A stretch of 64,000 nt of DNA from Brachybacterium sacelli (lineage in GTDB: Bacteria; Actinomycetota; Actinomycetes; Actinomycetales; Dermabacteraceae): positions 2,046,001-2,110,000 of the forward strand of contig NZ_JAGIOD010000001.1 of NCBI RefSeq assembly GCF_017876545.1. Reading direction: 5' to 3'. The notes under the pieces are model-generated. The model saw only the letters and a list, made by a program, of their open reading frames with translations. It did no database searches and was not told the origin of the DNA. Position numbers and translations under genes: made by a program. The stretch's first letter is position 1, and each line of letters begins with the position of its first letter. Shown here piece by piece: positions 35,243 through 42,266 of the stretch.

Positions 35243-35408
35243 ACCCCGGCAGAGCCGGACGCCGACTGAATCCCTCCCGAGCCAGTCCGATGCCGACCCT
35301 CGACCCGGCACGACCGGACGGCGATGGCCGGGCCCCGGCACGACCGGGCGATGACGACCGGACCCCGGGACGGCCGGACCACGCTGAGGACTGACCCTCA
35401 GCGGCCGG

Positions 35409-36845
35409 TCATTCCCGGCAGGCCACCGTGAACCCGCCGTCGTCGAACACGGTCTCGTAGCTCCTGCCCCAGGTCTGCTCCGCCCATACCGCGATGTCCG
35501 GGGGTGGGCGTCCGTCCCAGGAGAAGGCGTACTCGTCGCCGAGCACGCAGTCGGGGACCCGCTGGTTGGGGCCGTGGATCCACTGCACGTCGTGGTCCGG
35601 GACGGCCTGGGCCATCAGGGTGATGTCCACGGCGAGCACCGTGTCGTCGGGTACGGCCTCCAGGGCCGCGGCGGCGGGTTCGGCTCGCCAGGTGGGCTCC
35701 CACTTCGCGGGCCGGACGACGTCGAGCACCGGCATCGCCGTCCCCAGCAGCAGCGTGACCGCGGCGCCGGCGGCGACCGCCAGGACTCGGATCCGGCGCC
35801 GCGGCCGGGGGACGTCCCGGCGCAGCGCGGAGGTGGCGCGTCCCGTGCGGCGATCCCCGAGGGCATCCAGCAGGGCTGCCAACGCGATCGGCATCAGCAC
35901 GGCGTCGTAGTGCCAGCCCCACTCCCAGTAGAACTCGACGGTGCCGGTGAATCGCCAGGCCAGCGTGGGCAGCATGAGCAGGATCAGCGGGGAGCGGGCG
36001 CCGATCACGCCGGCAGCGAGCAGCAGCATCGCCACGGTCACCCACTTCACCGGCGGCCAGAACACCTCCAGCGCGGATCCGAGGTTGTCCGTGTAGTCGT
36101 ACTGCCCGCCGTTGTTCAGCAGCGGCAGGAGCACGAAGGTGGACAGCACGAACCATCCCGCACCCCATGCCGCCAGTCCGAGCCCCTCCCGGCGGTGCGC
36201 GCGGTCCCGCAGCGCGATCAGGCCCCCCAGCAGGGCGACGGTCAGCCCCAGGTCCTCCTTGACCAGCACCAGCGGCGCCGCCCAGAGGACGGCGGCCATC
36301 GGGCGGTCGCGCAGCAGGGCGGTCAGGGACAGTGCGAGCAGGGGCACCGCGAACGCGATCTCGTGGAACTGCACCGAGGCGGCGGACTGGAGGCCGAAGG
36401 AGAACACGTAGGCCGCGCCGGCGAGGGACCCGAGGCCGGGGCCGAGCCGATCGATCGCGAGGCGGGTCAGCGGGATCGCCGAGAGCCCCAGCAGCATCGC
36501 CTGGGTCCACAGCAGCGCCTCCCCGGAGGGCCAGACCCACCACACCGGAGCCAGCAGCACCAGGATCGGATGGAAGTGATCCCCGAGCAGGTTCACGGCG
36601 TCGCCCTTGATGGGGATGATCGGGGCACGCAGCTCGCCGTAGGCTCGCGCCAGCTGCGTGAAGATCCCCAGGTCCCAGGACCGCGTGACGAGGCGGTGGA
36701 ACTGTTGGCTGCCCATCAGCCCGTAGGCGAGGGCGGCCAGTGCTGCCAGCACCGGCGGGACCAGGCGCCGCACGGCGGTGGGATCGCGCACGGGGCGGCG
36801 CTCGACCTCCGGCGGCGTCGAGGGGGCGTCGGCGGCGGGAGTCAC
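35409..36845 (-). CDS. DUF2079 multi-pass membrane protein
   Basis: A roughly 478-residue integral membrane protein with about ten helices and a C-terminal extracytoplasmic domain of about 120 residues (EPTWRAEPAAAALEAVPDDTVLAVD to the end). The segments RSWDLGIFTQLARAYG, GDHFHPILVLLAPVW and EFYWEWGWHYDAVLMPIALAAL are characteristic of DUF2079, a GT-C-like superfamily whose substrate is unknown. The start is taken as GTG at 36845 with TATACC immediately upstream, suggesting a near-leaderless mRNA. Longer frames extend into the neighbouring pseudogene. Confidence 0.8.
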   Translation of the reverse strand: MTPAADAPSTPPEVERRPVRDPTAVRRLVPPVLAALAALAYGLMGSQQFHRLVTRSWDLGIFTQLARAYGELRAPIIPIKGDAVNLLGDHFHPILVLLAPVWWVWPSGEALLWTQAMLLGLSAIPLTRLAIDRLGPGLGSLAGAAYVFSFGLQSAASVQFHEIAFAVPLLALSLTALLRDRPMAAVLWAAPLVLVKEDLGLTVALLGGLIALRDRAHRREGLGLAAWGAGWFVLSTFVLLPLLNNGGQYDYTDNLGSALEVFWPPVKWVTVAMLLLAAGVIGARSPLILLMLPTLAWRFTGTVEFYWEWGWHYDAVLMPIALAALLDALGDRRTGRATSALRRDVPRPRRRIRVLAVAAGAAVTLLLGTAMPVLDVVRPAKWEPTWRAEPAAAALEAVPDDTVLAVDITLMAQAVPDHDVQWIHGPNQRVPDCVLGDEYAFSWDGRPPPDIAVWAEQTWGRSYETVFDDGGFTVACRE

Positions 36846-36930
36846 GGAGGCGAGGGTATACGTCCGACCCGAACCCGACCGCGCCCGGGCAATCCCGCGA
36901 TACAGCCGACGCGGTCGGGATCCGCATGGT

Positions 36931-37704
36931 GGAATGCGTGATGCCGGTGTGCACCGGATCCCCGGGCGCGATGATGCGTGGCACACCTATGACGTCGGTG
37001 TCCGACATGGCATCGCCACCGGCGCACCGACCTACGACCCGATGTTCTACACGGCCGATGGCATCGCCGAACCCACCTCGCAGACCGTGACCGTCCCCGC
37101 AGGCGGCAGCTCCGAGGTGGCCGTGACGCTCGGGGAGGATCTCGGCGAGAACGGCCTCATCTACGGCGGCTGGATCACCCTGACCGGCCCGGGCGAGGAC
37201 CTCGCAGTCCCCTACGCCGGGCTCTCCGGGGACTACCAATCGCTGCCGGTGCTCGATGACCAGGGGATGGGACTGCCCGCTCTCGGCGTGAGCGACGGCG
37301 CCGGCGGCGTGCTGCTGGACCCGGACGGCGGCCACACCTACACCATGCAGGGCGGCGACGTCCCCTATCTCGCGTACTACCTGGAGTACCCCGCCGAGCG
37401 GCTCGAGATGCGTGCCCATCGGGTCAACCCGGCCGGGACGATGACGATCGTCAACCCCTCGGTGGGGCTGATCGACGCCTCCGACCACCTCGGCCGCTCG
37501 GCCCAGCCGGAGGTGTTCGGCTGGGACGGCAACTACTCGCTGAAGAACCAGAAGTCCAAGACCGTCGGGAACGGCGACTACGTCCTGGAGATGCGGGTGC
37601 TGAAGCCCCTGGGCGATCCGCAGGACCCGGACCACTGGGAGACCTTCTCCTCCCCGCAGTTCACGATCGCCGATCCGGAACCGCCAAGGCCCGGGGTCCA
37701 CTGA
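36931..37704 (+). pseudogene. C-terminal remnant of a secreted subtilase with Fn3-like domains
   Basis: An open frame of about 255 residues without a convincing start, RBS or signal peptide. VTVPAGGSSEVAVTLGED, IYGGWITLTGPGEDLAVPYAGLSGDY and GDYVLEMRVLKPLGDP match the Fn3-like/DUF1034 region that follows the protease domain in lactocepin/C5a-peptidase-type S8 proteases. The protease domain itself is absent. It converges on the sialidase 3' fragment, 6 bp away, so it belongs to the pre-island locus. A decayed gene is the simplest reading. Confidence 0.7.
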
Positions 37705-37710
37705 GGGAGA

Positions 37711-37887
37711 TCATCGCGAGAGGATCCAGTCCAGGTCGAGGCAAGCGAAGGTGATGGCCTCGTCCGGCCCCTCGTACAGGAGCGCGTATTCGTCACGACC
37801 GATCGCGAGGAGGGCGGAGTACTGACAGGCGCCGGGCTGGAAGGCGCGCTTGCGCACCCAGGTGGCGCCGTCGTCGGTGGCGCGCAA
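37711..37887 (-). pseudogene. nanH: Sialidase 3' fragment (C-terminal ~57 residues)
   Basis: Reading the minus strand down to the TGA at 37711 gives a segment with ATDDGATWV (an Asp box), FQPGACQYSALLAIG and LLYEGPDEAITFACLDLDWILSR, the canonical C-terminus of a bacterial exo-alpha-sialidase. There is no start. The missing N-terminal 346 codons lie at 59782-60819 in the same orientation. Together they give about 404 residues, the normal size for the family. The frame breaks at the lsr2 start region, marking the left island junction. Confidence 0.85.
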
Positions 37888-38197
37888 GACTCAGGTAATC
37901 CTCACCGACGATATCGACGGCTCCGAAGCCACCAGCACGGTGAGCTTCGCGCTGGATGGCGTCGCGTACGAGATCGACCTCAGCGAGGACAATGCCCAGC
38001 GGATGCGCGATCAGATGGGCGAGTGGGCTGGTAAAGCACGCCGGGTCGGAGGTCGGCGCATCAGCGGCACCCGAGGCGCGAGCTCCTCGAGCGACGCTGG
38101 CAAGATTCGCGCTTGGGCGAACGAGAACGGTTACGAGGTCAGCGAGCGGGGTCGCATCCCCACGGAGATTCGTGACGCGTACAGCGCCGCGCACTGA
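37877..38197 (+). CDS. lsr2: Lsr2-like nucleoid-associated xenogeneic silencer
   Basis: A 106-residue protein starting VARKTQVILTDDIDGSEA. It has the N-terminal dimerisation domain and the C-terminal DNA-binding domain with the AT-hook-like RGR in SERGRIPTEI, so it binds AT-rich DNA in the minor groove and silences it. The GTG start at 37877 lies inside sequence shared with the sialidase fragment, and the upstream DNA is sialidase coding sequence. The native promoter and RBS therefore appear to have been lost at the junction; expression would need read-through. A terminator follows. Confidence 0.93.
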   Translation: MARKTQVILTDDIDGSEATSTVSFALDGVAYEIDLSEDNAQRMRDQMGEWAGKARRVGGRRISGTRGASSSSDAGKIRAWANENGYEVSERGRIPTEIRDAYSAAH

Positions 38198-38212
38198 GCC
38201 CATTGCATGAGG

Positions 38213-38244
38213 AAGGGGCTGGTGACGCCGTCACCAGCCCCTTT
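38213..38244 (+). terminator. Rho-independent terminator after lsr2
   Basis: Perfect 14-bp stem AAGGGGCTGGTGAC / GTCACCAGCCCCTT with a GCC loop and a following TTT, 15 bp after the lsr2 stop. Confidence 0.85.
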
Positions 38245-38305
38245 GCTGTCTCGCGATAACTCGGGCCGGTACGCGCCGGCGTCCAAGGCGCTCTGGCGAG
38301 AGCCG

Positions 38306-39259
38306 TCATGTCAGCTTGCTGGCAAGCAGGCGAGCCGCTGACGGTGCCGCGGACGCTGTCCTGAGGTGGGAGGCGGAGGCTTTGAGGTAGATGCCGGTGG
38401 TGGCGATGCTCTCGTGACCGAGCAGTTGCTGCACCTCTGAGATTGGGATGCCGACGTCGACCATCGACACGGCGTAGGTGTGGCGGAGGGCGTGGGCTGC
38501 TTCGCCCTCGGGTTTGGCGATGCCGGCCCGCGCGTAGAGCCGGGTCACCCGATAGGAGATCGTGTCCCGGGTCAGCGCTCTGCCGTCCGGCCGGATGAGC
38601 AGGGGTGACATGCCGTCATCGTCCACGGCGTGTTCTGCCCGCCAGGGCAGGTAGGTGTCGATCTGCGCAGCGATGCCCGGATCCAGCGGCACGGTGCGAG
38701 CCTTGCGACCCTTGCCGACAACGCGCAGCGAGGGCTCATTACCGGGCCGGTAATCGAGAAGGCGGAGCCCGGCCGCCTCGCTGGCCCGCAGTCCGCCGGC
38801 AGCCAGGATCACCACGATCGCCACATCCAGCAGGGGCGCCGCCGGGCGTGCCTGGGGATCTTCCGTTTGCGCTGTCTCCAGGAGGGCGGAGATCTGCCCG
38901 TCGGTGAACGCCACCGGCAGACGCGAGGGGGCGCGCGGGGCCTGGATCCCGGCCGTGGGGTCCGCGGGGAGCCGGGATTCGAGAACGAGGTATCGGCACA
39001 GTCCTCGCAGCGTCGTCACCAGTCGCCGGCGGCTGGCCGGCGCGAGCCCAGCGTTGTTCATCTCGGCCAGCGCGGCCTTGATGACGGGCCCCGTCAGGTC
39101 CTGCACCCTCGCGGGTGCGCCCGTTTGGGCCTCGAGGTAGCGCTGCCATAAGGCCAGATCCCCGCGGTAGGCCTTGGCCGTTTCGGCACTGATGGTGCGT
39201 CCGACGGCGCGGCGTTCTGCGATCCAGTCCCGCGCCGCATCTTGGAAGAGCTCGCTCAT
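38306..39259 (-). CDS. Tyrosine recombinase/integrase, XerC/D-like
   Basis: A 317-residue site-specific recombinase. The N-terminal SAM-like DNA-binding domain covers residues 1-105. The catalytic domain has R158 (GLRASEA), K183 (GKGRKAR), H256 and R259 (HALRHTY), H282 (LLGHESI) and nucleophile Y291 (TTGIYLKAS), so all catalytic residues are present. No large AP2-like N-terminal arm-binding domain is seen, making it closer to Xer/simple recombinases than to phage integrases. Fifty bases upstream of its start lies a dif-like palindrome that is a natural candidate substrate. Confidence 0.93.
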   Translation of the reverse strand: MSELFQDAARDWIAERRAVGRTISAETAKAYRGDLALWQRYLEAQTGAPARVQDLTGPVIKAALAEMNNAGLAPASRRRLVTTLRGLCRYLVLESRLPADPTAGIQAPRAPSRLPVAFTDGQISALLETAQTEDPQARPAAPLLDVAIVVILAAGGLRASEAAGLRLLDYRPGNEPSLRVVGKGRKARTVPLDPGIAAQIDTYLPWRAEHAVDDDGMSPLLIRPDGRALTRDTISYRVTRLYARAGIAKPEGEAAHALRHTYAVSMVDVGIPISEVQQLLGHESIATTGIYLKASASHLRTASAAPSAARLLASKLT

Positions 39260-39310
39260 TCCACCACGGTAGGTCGCAGTCGGTGCTCAACCGTGGCGAC
39301 ATCCCGCGCT

Positions 39311-39338
39311 AGTGCGCATAATTTTGATTATGCGCACT
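39311..39338. other. dif-like recombination site (11-6-11 bp)
   Basis: Arms AGTGCGCATAA and TTATGCGCACT are perfect inverted repeats around the 6-bp centre TTTTGA. The palindrome extends to 39309-39340. The 11-6-11 layout and the GTGCGCATAA arm match the XerC half of Escherichia coli dif. It lies between the recombinase gene and the toxin-antitoxin operon. It could equally be the recombinase's own operator. Confidence 0.6.
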
Positions 39339-39412
39339 AGATGGACGGCTCCCCCAAGGCGGCTCCGCCCGTGCGCCCACTCCGGGGCTGCCGGCACCGC
39401 GGCGGACTCGCA

Positions 39413-39652
39413 TTACGAGATGAGCGTGAGGTACTGCTTGCGGGCGCGCATCGAGTGGATGATCTCCTCGGTGCCGTCATCCCAGATCAACACCACCAGC
39501 TCGAGAAGACGGGCGTGGGTGTCGAAGCCCAGGCGCAGCTCGCGTTGCGGGTTCTCCTCATCCAGTGGCGCTACGTACACCGCAGTGCTGGCCGCATGAA
39601 TGGACTCCTCGCGGGCGATGTCGTGCGTGAGTGCTGAGGGTCGAACCCTCAC
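39413..39652 (-). CDS. BrnT-like toxin of a type II toxin-antitoxin pair
   Basis: A 79-residue basic protein. SALTHDIAREESIHAAS and the C-terminal ELVVLIWDDGTEEIIHSMRARKQYL resemble BrnT/RelE-fold RNase toxins, whose tails end in a similar ISARK motif. GTG at 39652 overlaps the antitoxin TGA by 4 nt (GTGA), the usual coupling. An alternative GTG at 39664 adds four residues. Family assignment is by pattern only. Confidence 0.65.
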   Translation of the reverse strand: MRVRPSALTHDIAREESIHAASTAVYVAPLDEENPQRELRLGFDTHARLLELVVLIWDDGTEEIIHSMRARKQYLTLIS

Positions 39653-39900
39653 GCGGTCGTCCACTCACGAACGGCTCGACGGATCGCCTCGGAGCGATTC
39701 AGGTGCTCACGATCAGCGCGCTGCATCAGCGAGGAAATCTCTTCGTCGGTGAATCGCACCGGCACCACCTGCGCCGCTTGCTCACCACGAGTAGGCCGCC
39801 CGCGCTTGCGCAGCTGCTCCACGTCGTAGCCGGCCTCGGCCTCAGCAACCCAGGCGTCGACCTGCTCCTCGGGGACCTCACTACCTTGCATCTTCCTCAT
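39649..39900 (-). CDS. Ribbon-helix-helix (CopG-like) antitoxin
   Basis: An 83-residue protein. The acidic N-terminus (residues 1-40) would bind the toxin, and the C-terminal half is a ribbon-helix-helix motif (AAQVVPVRFTDEEISSLMQRADREHLNRSEAIRRAVREW). First gene of the pair, presumably autoregulating through the palindromic region just upstream. ATG at 39900 is used; a TTG two codons earlier is possible. Confidence 0.8.
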   Translation of the reverse strand: MRKMQGSEVPEEQVDAWVAEAEAGYDVEQLRKRGRPTRGEQAAQVVPVRFTDEEISSLMQRADREHLNRSEAIRRAVREWTTA

Positions 39901-39904
39901 GCTC

Positions 39905-39924
39905 AATATCGTAATACGTATACC
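39905..39924 (-). promoter_or_regulatory. Candidate operator of the toxin-antitoxin operon
   Basis: An AT-rich stretch just upstream of the antitoxin start with the palindrome ATACGTAT (39914-39921) and overlapping CGTAATACG, typical of ribbon-helix-helix autoregulation sites. AT content is unusual for the window. Confidence 0.4.
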
Positions 39925-40071
39925 GGCGACATGGCGAGCTCAACACCCTCCGACCTGGGTGTAGCGGGGCGCCTATAGCCCTGTTCGTCGACCTCCGTAG
40001 CGAGGAGCACCAAGGGGATGTTCAGCCCTGCCGCAGGGCAGTTGCGGCGCCCAGGAGGAACCAATCCAAGG

Positions 40072-40098
40072 CTGGCACTCTCCTAGTGAGAGTACTAA
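40072..40098 (+). promoter_or_regulatory. CIRCE-like element (HrcA operator) upstream of hsp20
   Basis: CTGGCACTC (40072-40080), exactly 9 nt, then GAGTACTAA (40090-40098). The CIRCE consensus TTAGCACTC-N9-GAGTGCTAA is matched at 15 of 18 positions. The site lies 80 bp upstream of the hsp20 start. Confidence 0.7.
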
Positions 40099-40108
40099 TC
40101 TGCTCGTA

Positions 40109-40129
40109 GTTGAGTCGAAGGGACTCAAG
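40109..40129 (+). promoter_or_regulatory. HAIR element (HspR operator) upstream of hsp20
   Basis: GTTGAGT, seven bases, ACTCAAG. This matches the HAIR consensus CTTGAGT-N7-ACTCAAG at 13 of 14 positions. It lies 10 bp downstream of the CIRCE-like site and 49 bp before the ATG. Confidence 0.75.
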
Positions 40130-40178
40130 GTTGGGAGGCCACCGATCCAGGAGGTGGCCGCGACAGGAAGGAGACACC

Positions 40179-40604
40179 ATGGCTATCTACGACCCGTTCC
40201 GTGAGATGGAGCGTCTCGCGAGCAACTTCCTCGACACCGGGCGACGGGGCCCTCGGCAGATGCCGATGGACCTGTATCGCGCTGGCGATCACTATGTTCT
40301 CTCCGCTGACCTGCCGGGCATCGATCCAGGATCCGTCGACGTCGACGGCCAGCTGCTGACCATTCGCGCCGAGCGGACCCTCGCGACCGATGAACAGGCG
40401 CAGTGGATCACTCGCGAGCGCACGGGAGGAACCTTCCTGCGCCAGCTCAGCCTCGGACAGGGACTGGACACCGAGCACATCTCCGCGAGCTACAACAACG
40501 GTGTGCTCAGCGTGACGATCCCGATCAGCGAGAAGGCCAAGCCCCGCAAGATCGAGATCACCACGCAGAACACTCCCCAGCAGATCGAGTCCTCAGCAAC
40601 CTGA
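40179..40604 (+). CDS. Hsp20/alpha-crystallin small heat shock protein
   Basis: A 141-residue holdase chaperone. The N-terminal YDPFREMERLASNFL and an alpha-crystallin domain (residues 30-130) are present with DLPGIDPGSVDVDGQLLTIRAER and the closing ASYNNGVLSVTIPISEKAKPRKIEI motif; the conserved I-x-I in the tail is only partly visible. AAGGAGACACC provides the RBS. Two heat-shock operators (CIRCE and HAIR) precede it and a terminator follows, so it is a self-contained stress unit on the island. Confidence 0.93.
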   Translation: MAIYDPFREMERLASNFLDTGRRGPRQMPMDLYRAGDHYVLSADLPGIDPGSVDVDGQLLTIRAERTLATDEQAQWITRERTGGTFLRQLSLGQGLDTEHISASYNNGVLSVTIPISEKAKPRKIEITTQNTPQQIESSAT

Positions 40605-40625
40605 TCACTCGATCACCCTCACCGA

Positions 40626-40658
40626 AGGCCCCCGGCTCCCCCGTGAAGCCGGGGGCCT
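40626..40658 (+). terminator. Terminator after hsp20
   Basis: 12-bp perfect stem AGGCCCCCGGCT / AGCCGGGGGCCT with a 9-nt loop, 21 bp after the stop. No T-run follows. Confidence 0.65.
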
Positions 40659-41099
40659 ACCGGCGGGAGTATCAATGCACGGCCGTAGGTGCCGCCGTCT
40701 ACGTCTTCGGATCCGCGGGGGTGGACCATCGAGACGAACCTTCAACCCCTGCCACTCACGCTCCCGCGCATGACGAGAGGTTCAGCAGTGCGCACCGCAT
40801 TCCCAGGCGGCCACCTGGGGCCCCGTGCCGCGGATCCTGGAACGAATCCCTCTTCATTGCTTGCGTCTCACCGGACGCACCGGGTGCCTTGGGACTGCCG
40901 CGCGAATAGGTGACATCTTGACCTGATCGTGCGACAGTCCCAATCAGGAGGCTTCAGACCCCTGCTACACGCTCAAATGCGATGAGCCATGTTGACCTCC
41001 TGGCACACAAGAGCAGAAACCGCGAAGCTCGCAGTCTCATGCTTCGCCCACGCGATGACGAGTGGAGGCATCTCACTTCGAACGGGGCTGGCGCTGACG
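40659..41099. other. Gene-free interval with an IS-end-like remnant
   Basis: About 440 bp without a credible coding frame. It contains one copy of the 21-bp repeat described at 40921. Short frames here have no RBS and look random. Confidence 0.5.
40921..40941. repeat. Imperfect 21-bp direct repeat, copy 1
   Basis: ACCTGATCGTGC-GA-CAGTCCC; it differs from copy 2 at 42355-42375 at two positions. Outside the core, both copies also have TGAC a few bases upstream. The pair brackets the isomerase gene and copy 2 coincides with the point where argS homology ends, so both look like ends of a lost or degraded mobile element. Confidence 0.6.
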
Positions 41100-42113
41100 T
41101 CACTGACCCCTATGGGTGGAGAACGCCGCGTCGAAGGCTGCCTCGGAAGGCTCGTACTTACTCATCTTACGTACGAATTCCAGCGCTTCGGGCGCGCCCA
41201 CGAGGCGGTCCATACCGGCGTCTTCCCACTCCACCGACAGCGGGCCGTCGTATCCGATGTGGTTGAGCGCGCGGAACGCGTTCTCCCAAGGCACGTCCCC
41301 GTGACCGGTGGAGATAAAGTCCCACCCGCGCCGCGGGTCAGCCCACGGCAGGTGGGAAGACAGCCGCCCGTTACGGCCGTTACCCACGCGCACTTTGGTG
41401 TCCTTGCAATGCACGTGGAAGATCTTGTTGGAGAAGTCCAGCAAGAACCCCACCGGGTCGAGCTGCTGCCAAACCATATGAGAGGGGTCCCAGTTCAAGC
41501 CGAAGGAGTCGCGGTCGATCACCTCGAGAGTCTTCTTCGTGGTCCAGTAGTCGTATGCGATTTCGCTGGGGTGGACCTCGAGAGCGAACCGAACGCCCTC
41601 TTCATCGAAGACGTCCATGATCGGATTCCAGCGGTCGGCGAAGTCCTGGTATCCGGCCTCGATCAACTCATCGCTGACCGGGGGGAACATCGCGACGTAC
41701 TTCCAGATCGCCGATCCGGTGAAGCCAGTGACGGTCTTAACGCCTAAGCGTTTGGCAGCGCGAGCAGTGTTCTTCAACTCTTCCGCGGCGCGCTGGCGCA
41801 CTCCTTCAGGGTCACCGTCGCCCCACACCGAGTCCGGGAGCATGTCGCGGTGACGCTGATCGATCGGGTCATCACAAACGGCCTGGCCCTTGAGGTGGTT
41901 CGAGATCGCGAATACCTGCAAACCGTGCTTTTCAAGGACTTCTTTTTTCTGAGCCACATAGTCATCGTCAGTGGCCGCGCGGTTAGGGTCGAGGTGGTCG
42001 CCCCAGCAGGCGATCTCAAGGCCGTCATAGCCCCACTCGCCAGCCCGCTGGGCGAGTTCCTCGAACGGCATATCGGCCCACTGGCCGGTGAACAGTGTAA
42101 TCGGTCGTGCCAT
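41100..42113 (-). CDS. Sugar phosphate isomerase/epimerase (xylose isomerase-like TIM barrel)
   Basis: A 337-residue AP-endonuclease-2-superfamily barrel. Candidate metal ligands are in [13 protein letters not shown] (E/H), [11 protein letters not shown] (D/H), [10 protein letters not shown] (H) and the late SVEWEDAGM (E). The usual N-terminal [14 protein letters not shown] is present. Members act on sugars or inositol derivatives; the exact substrate is not deducible. GGAG lies before the ATG at 42113. Codon usage is less GC-extreme than the chromosome, in line with transfer. Confidence 0.85.
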   Translation of the reverse strand: MARPITLFTGQWADMPFEELAQRAGEWGYDGLEIACWGDHLDPNRAATDDDYVAQKKEVLEKHGLQVFAISNHLKGQAVCDDPIDQRHRDMLPDSVWGDGDPEGVRQRAAEELKNTARAAKRLGVKTVTGFTGSAIWKYVAMFPPVSDELIEAGYQDFADRWNPIMDVFDEEGVRFALEVHPSEIAYDYWTTKKTLEVIDRDSFGLNWDPSHMVWQQLDPVGFLLDFSNKIFHVHCKDTKVRVGNGRNGRLSSHLPWADPRRGWDFISTGHGDVPWENAFRALNHIGYDGPLSVEWEDAGMDRLVGAPEALEFVRKMSKYEPSEAAFDAAFSTHRGQ

Positions 42114-42266
42114 GGCTTTCTACTCCTCAGTTCATAGGAGGGTCAGTCGGAATGCTGACCCAAAGTTTGCAGTACCAGGTACAGAGAGAACGCTGCAAGC
42201 AGAGCATCGTGATCGAGGCCGACCAAGGCTTCCAAGGGCGTCACACACCGCGATGCCGCTGTCCGC

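Noticed and set aside
37793..38203. A 136-codon minus-strand frame opposite lsr2
   Set aside because: It is antisense to a clear Lsr2 protein and has no recognisable motif.
39311..39338. The palindrome as a transcription terminator for the recombinase or toxin genes
   Set aside because: It lies upstream of the recombinase start and downstream of the toxin stop but has no T-run, and its 11-6-11 symmetry fits a recombination site or operator better. Termination cannot be fully excluded.
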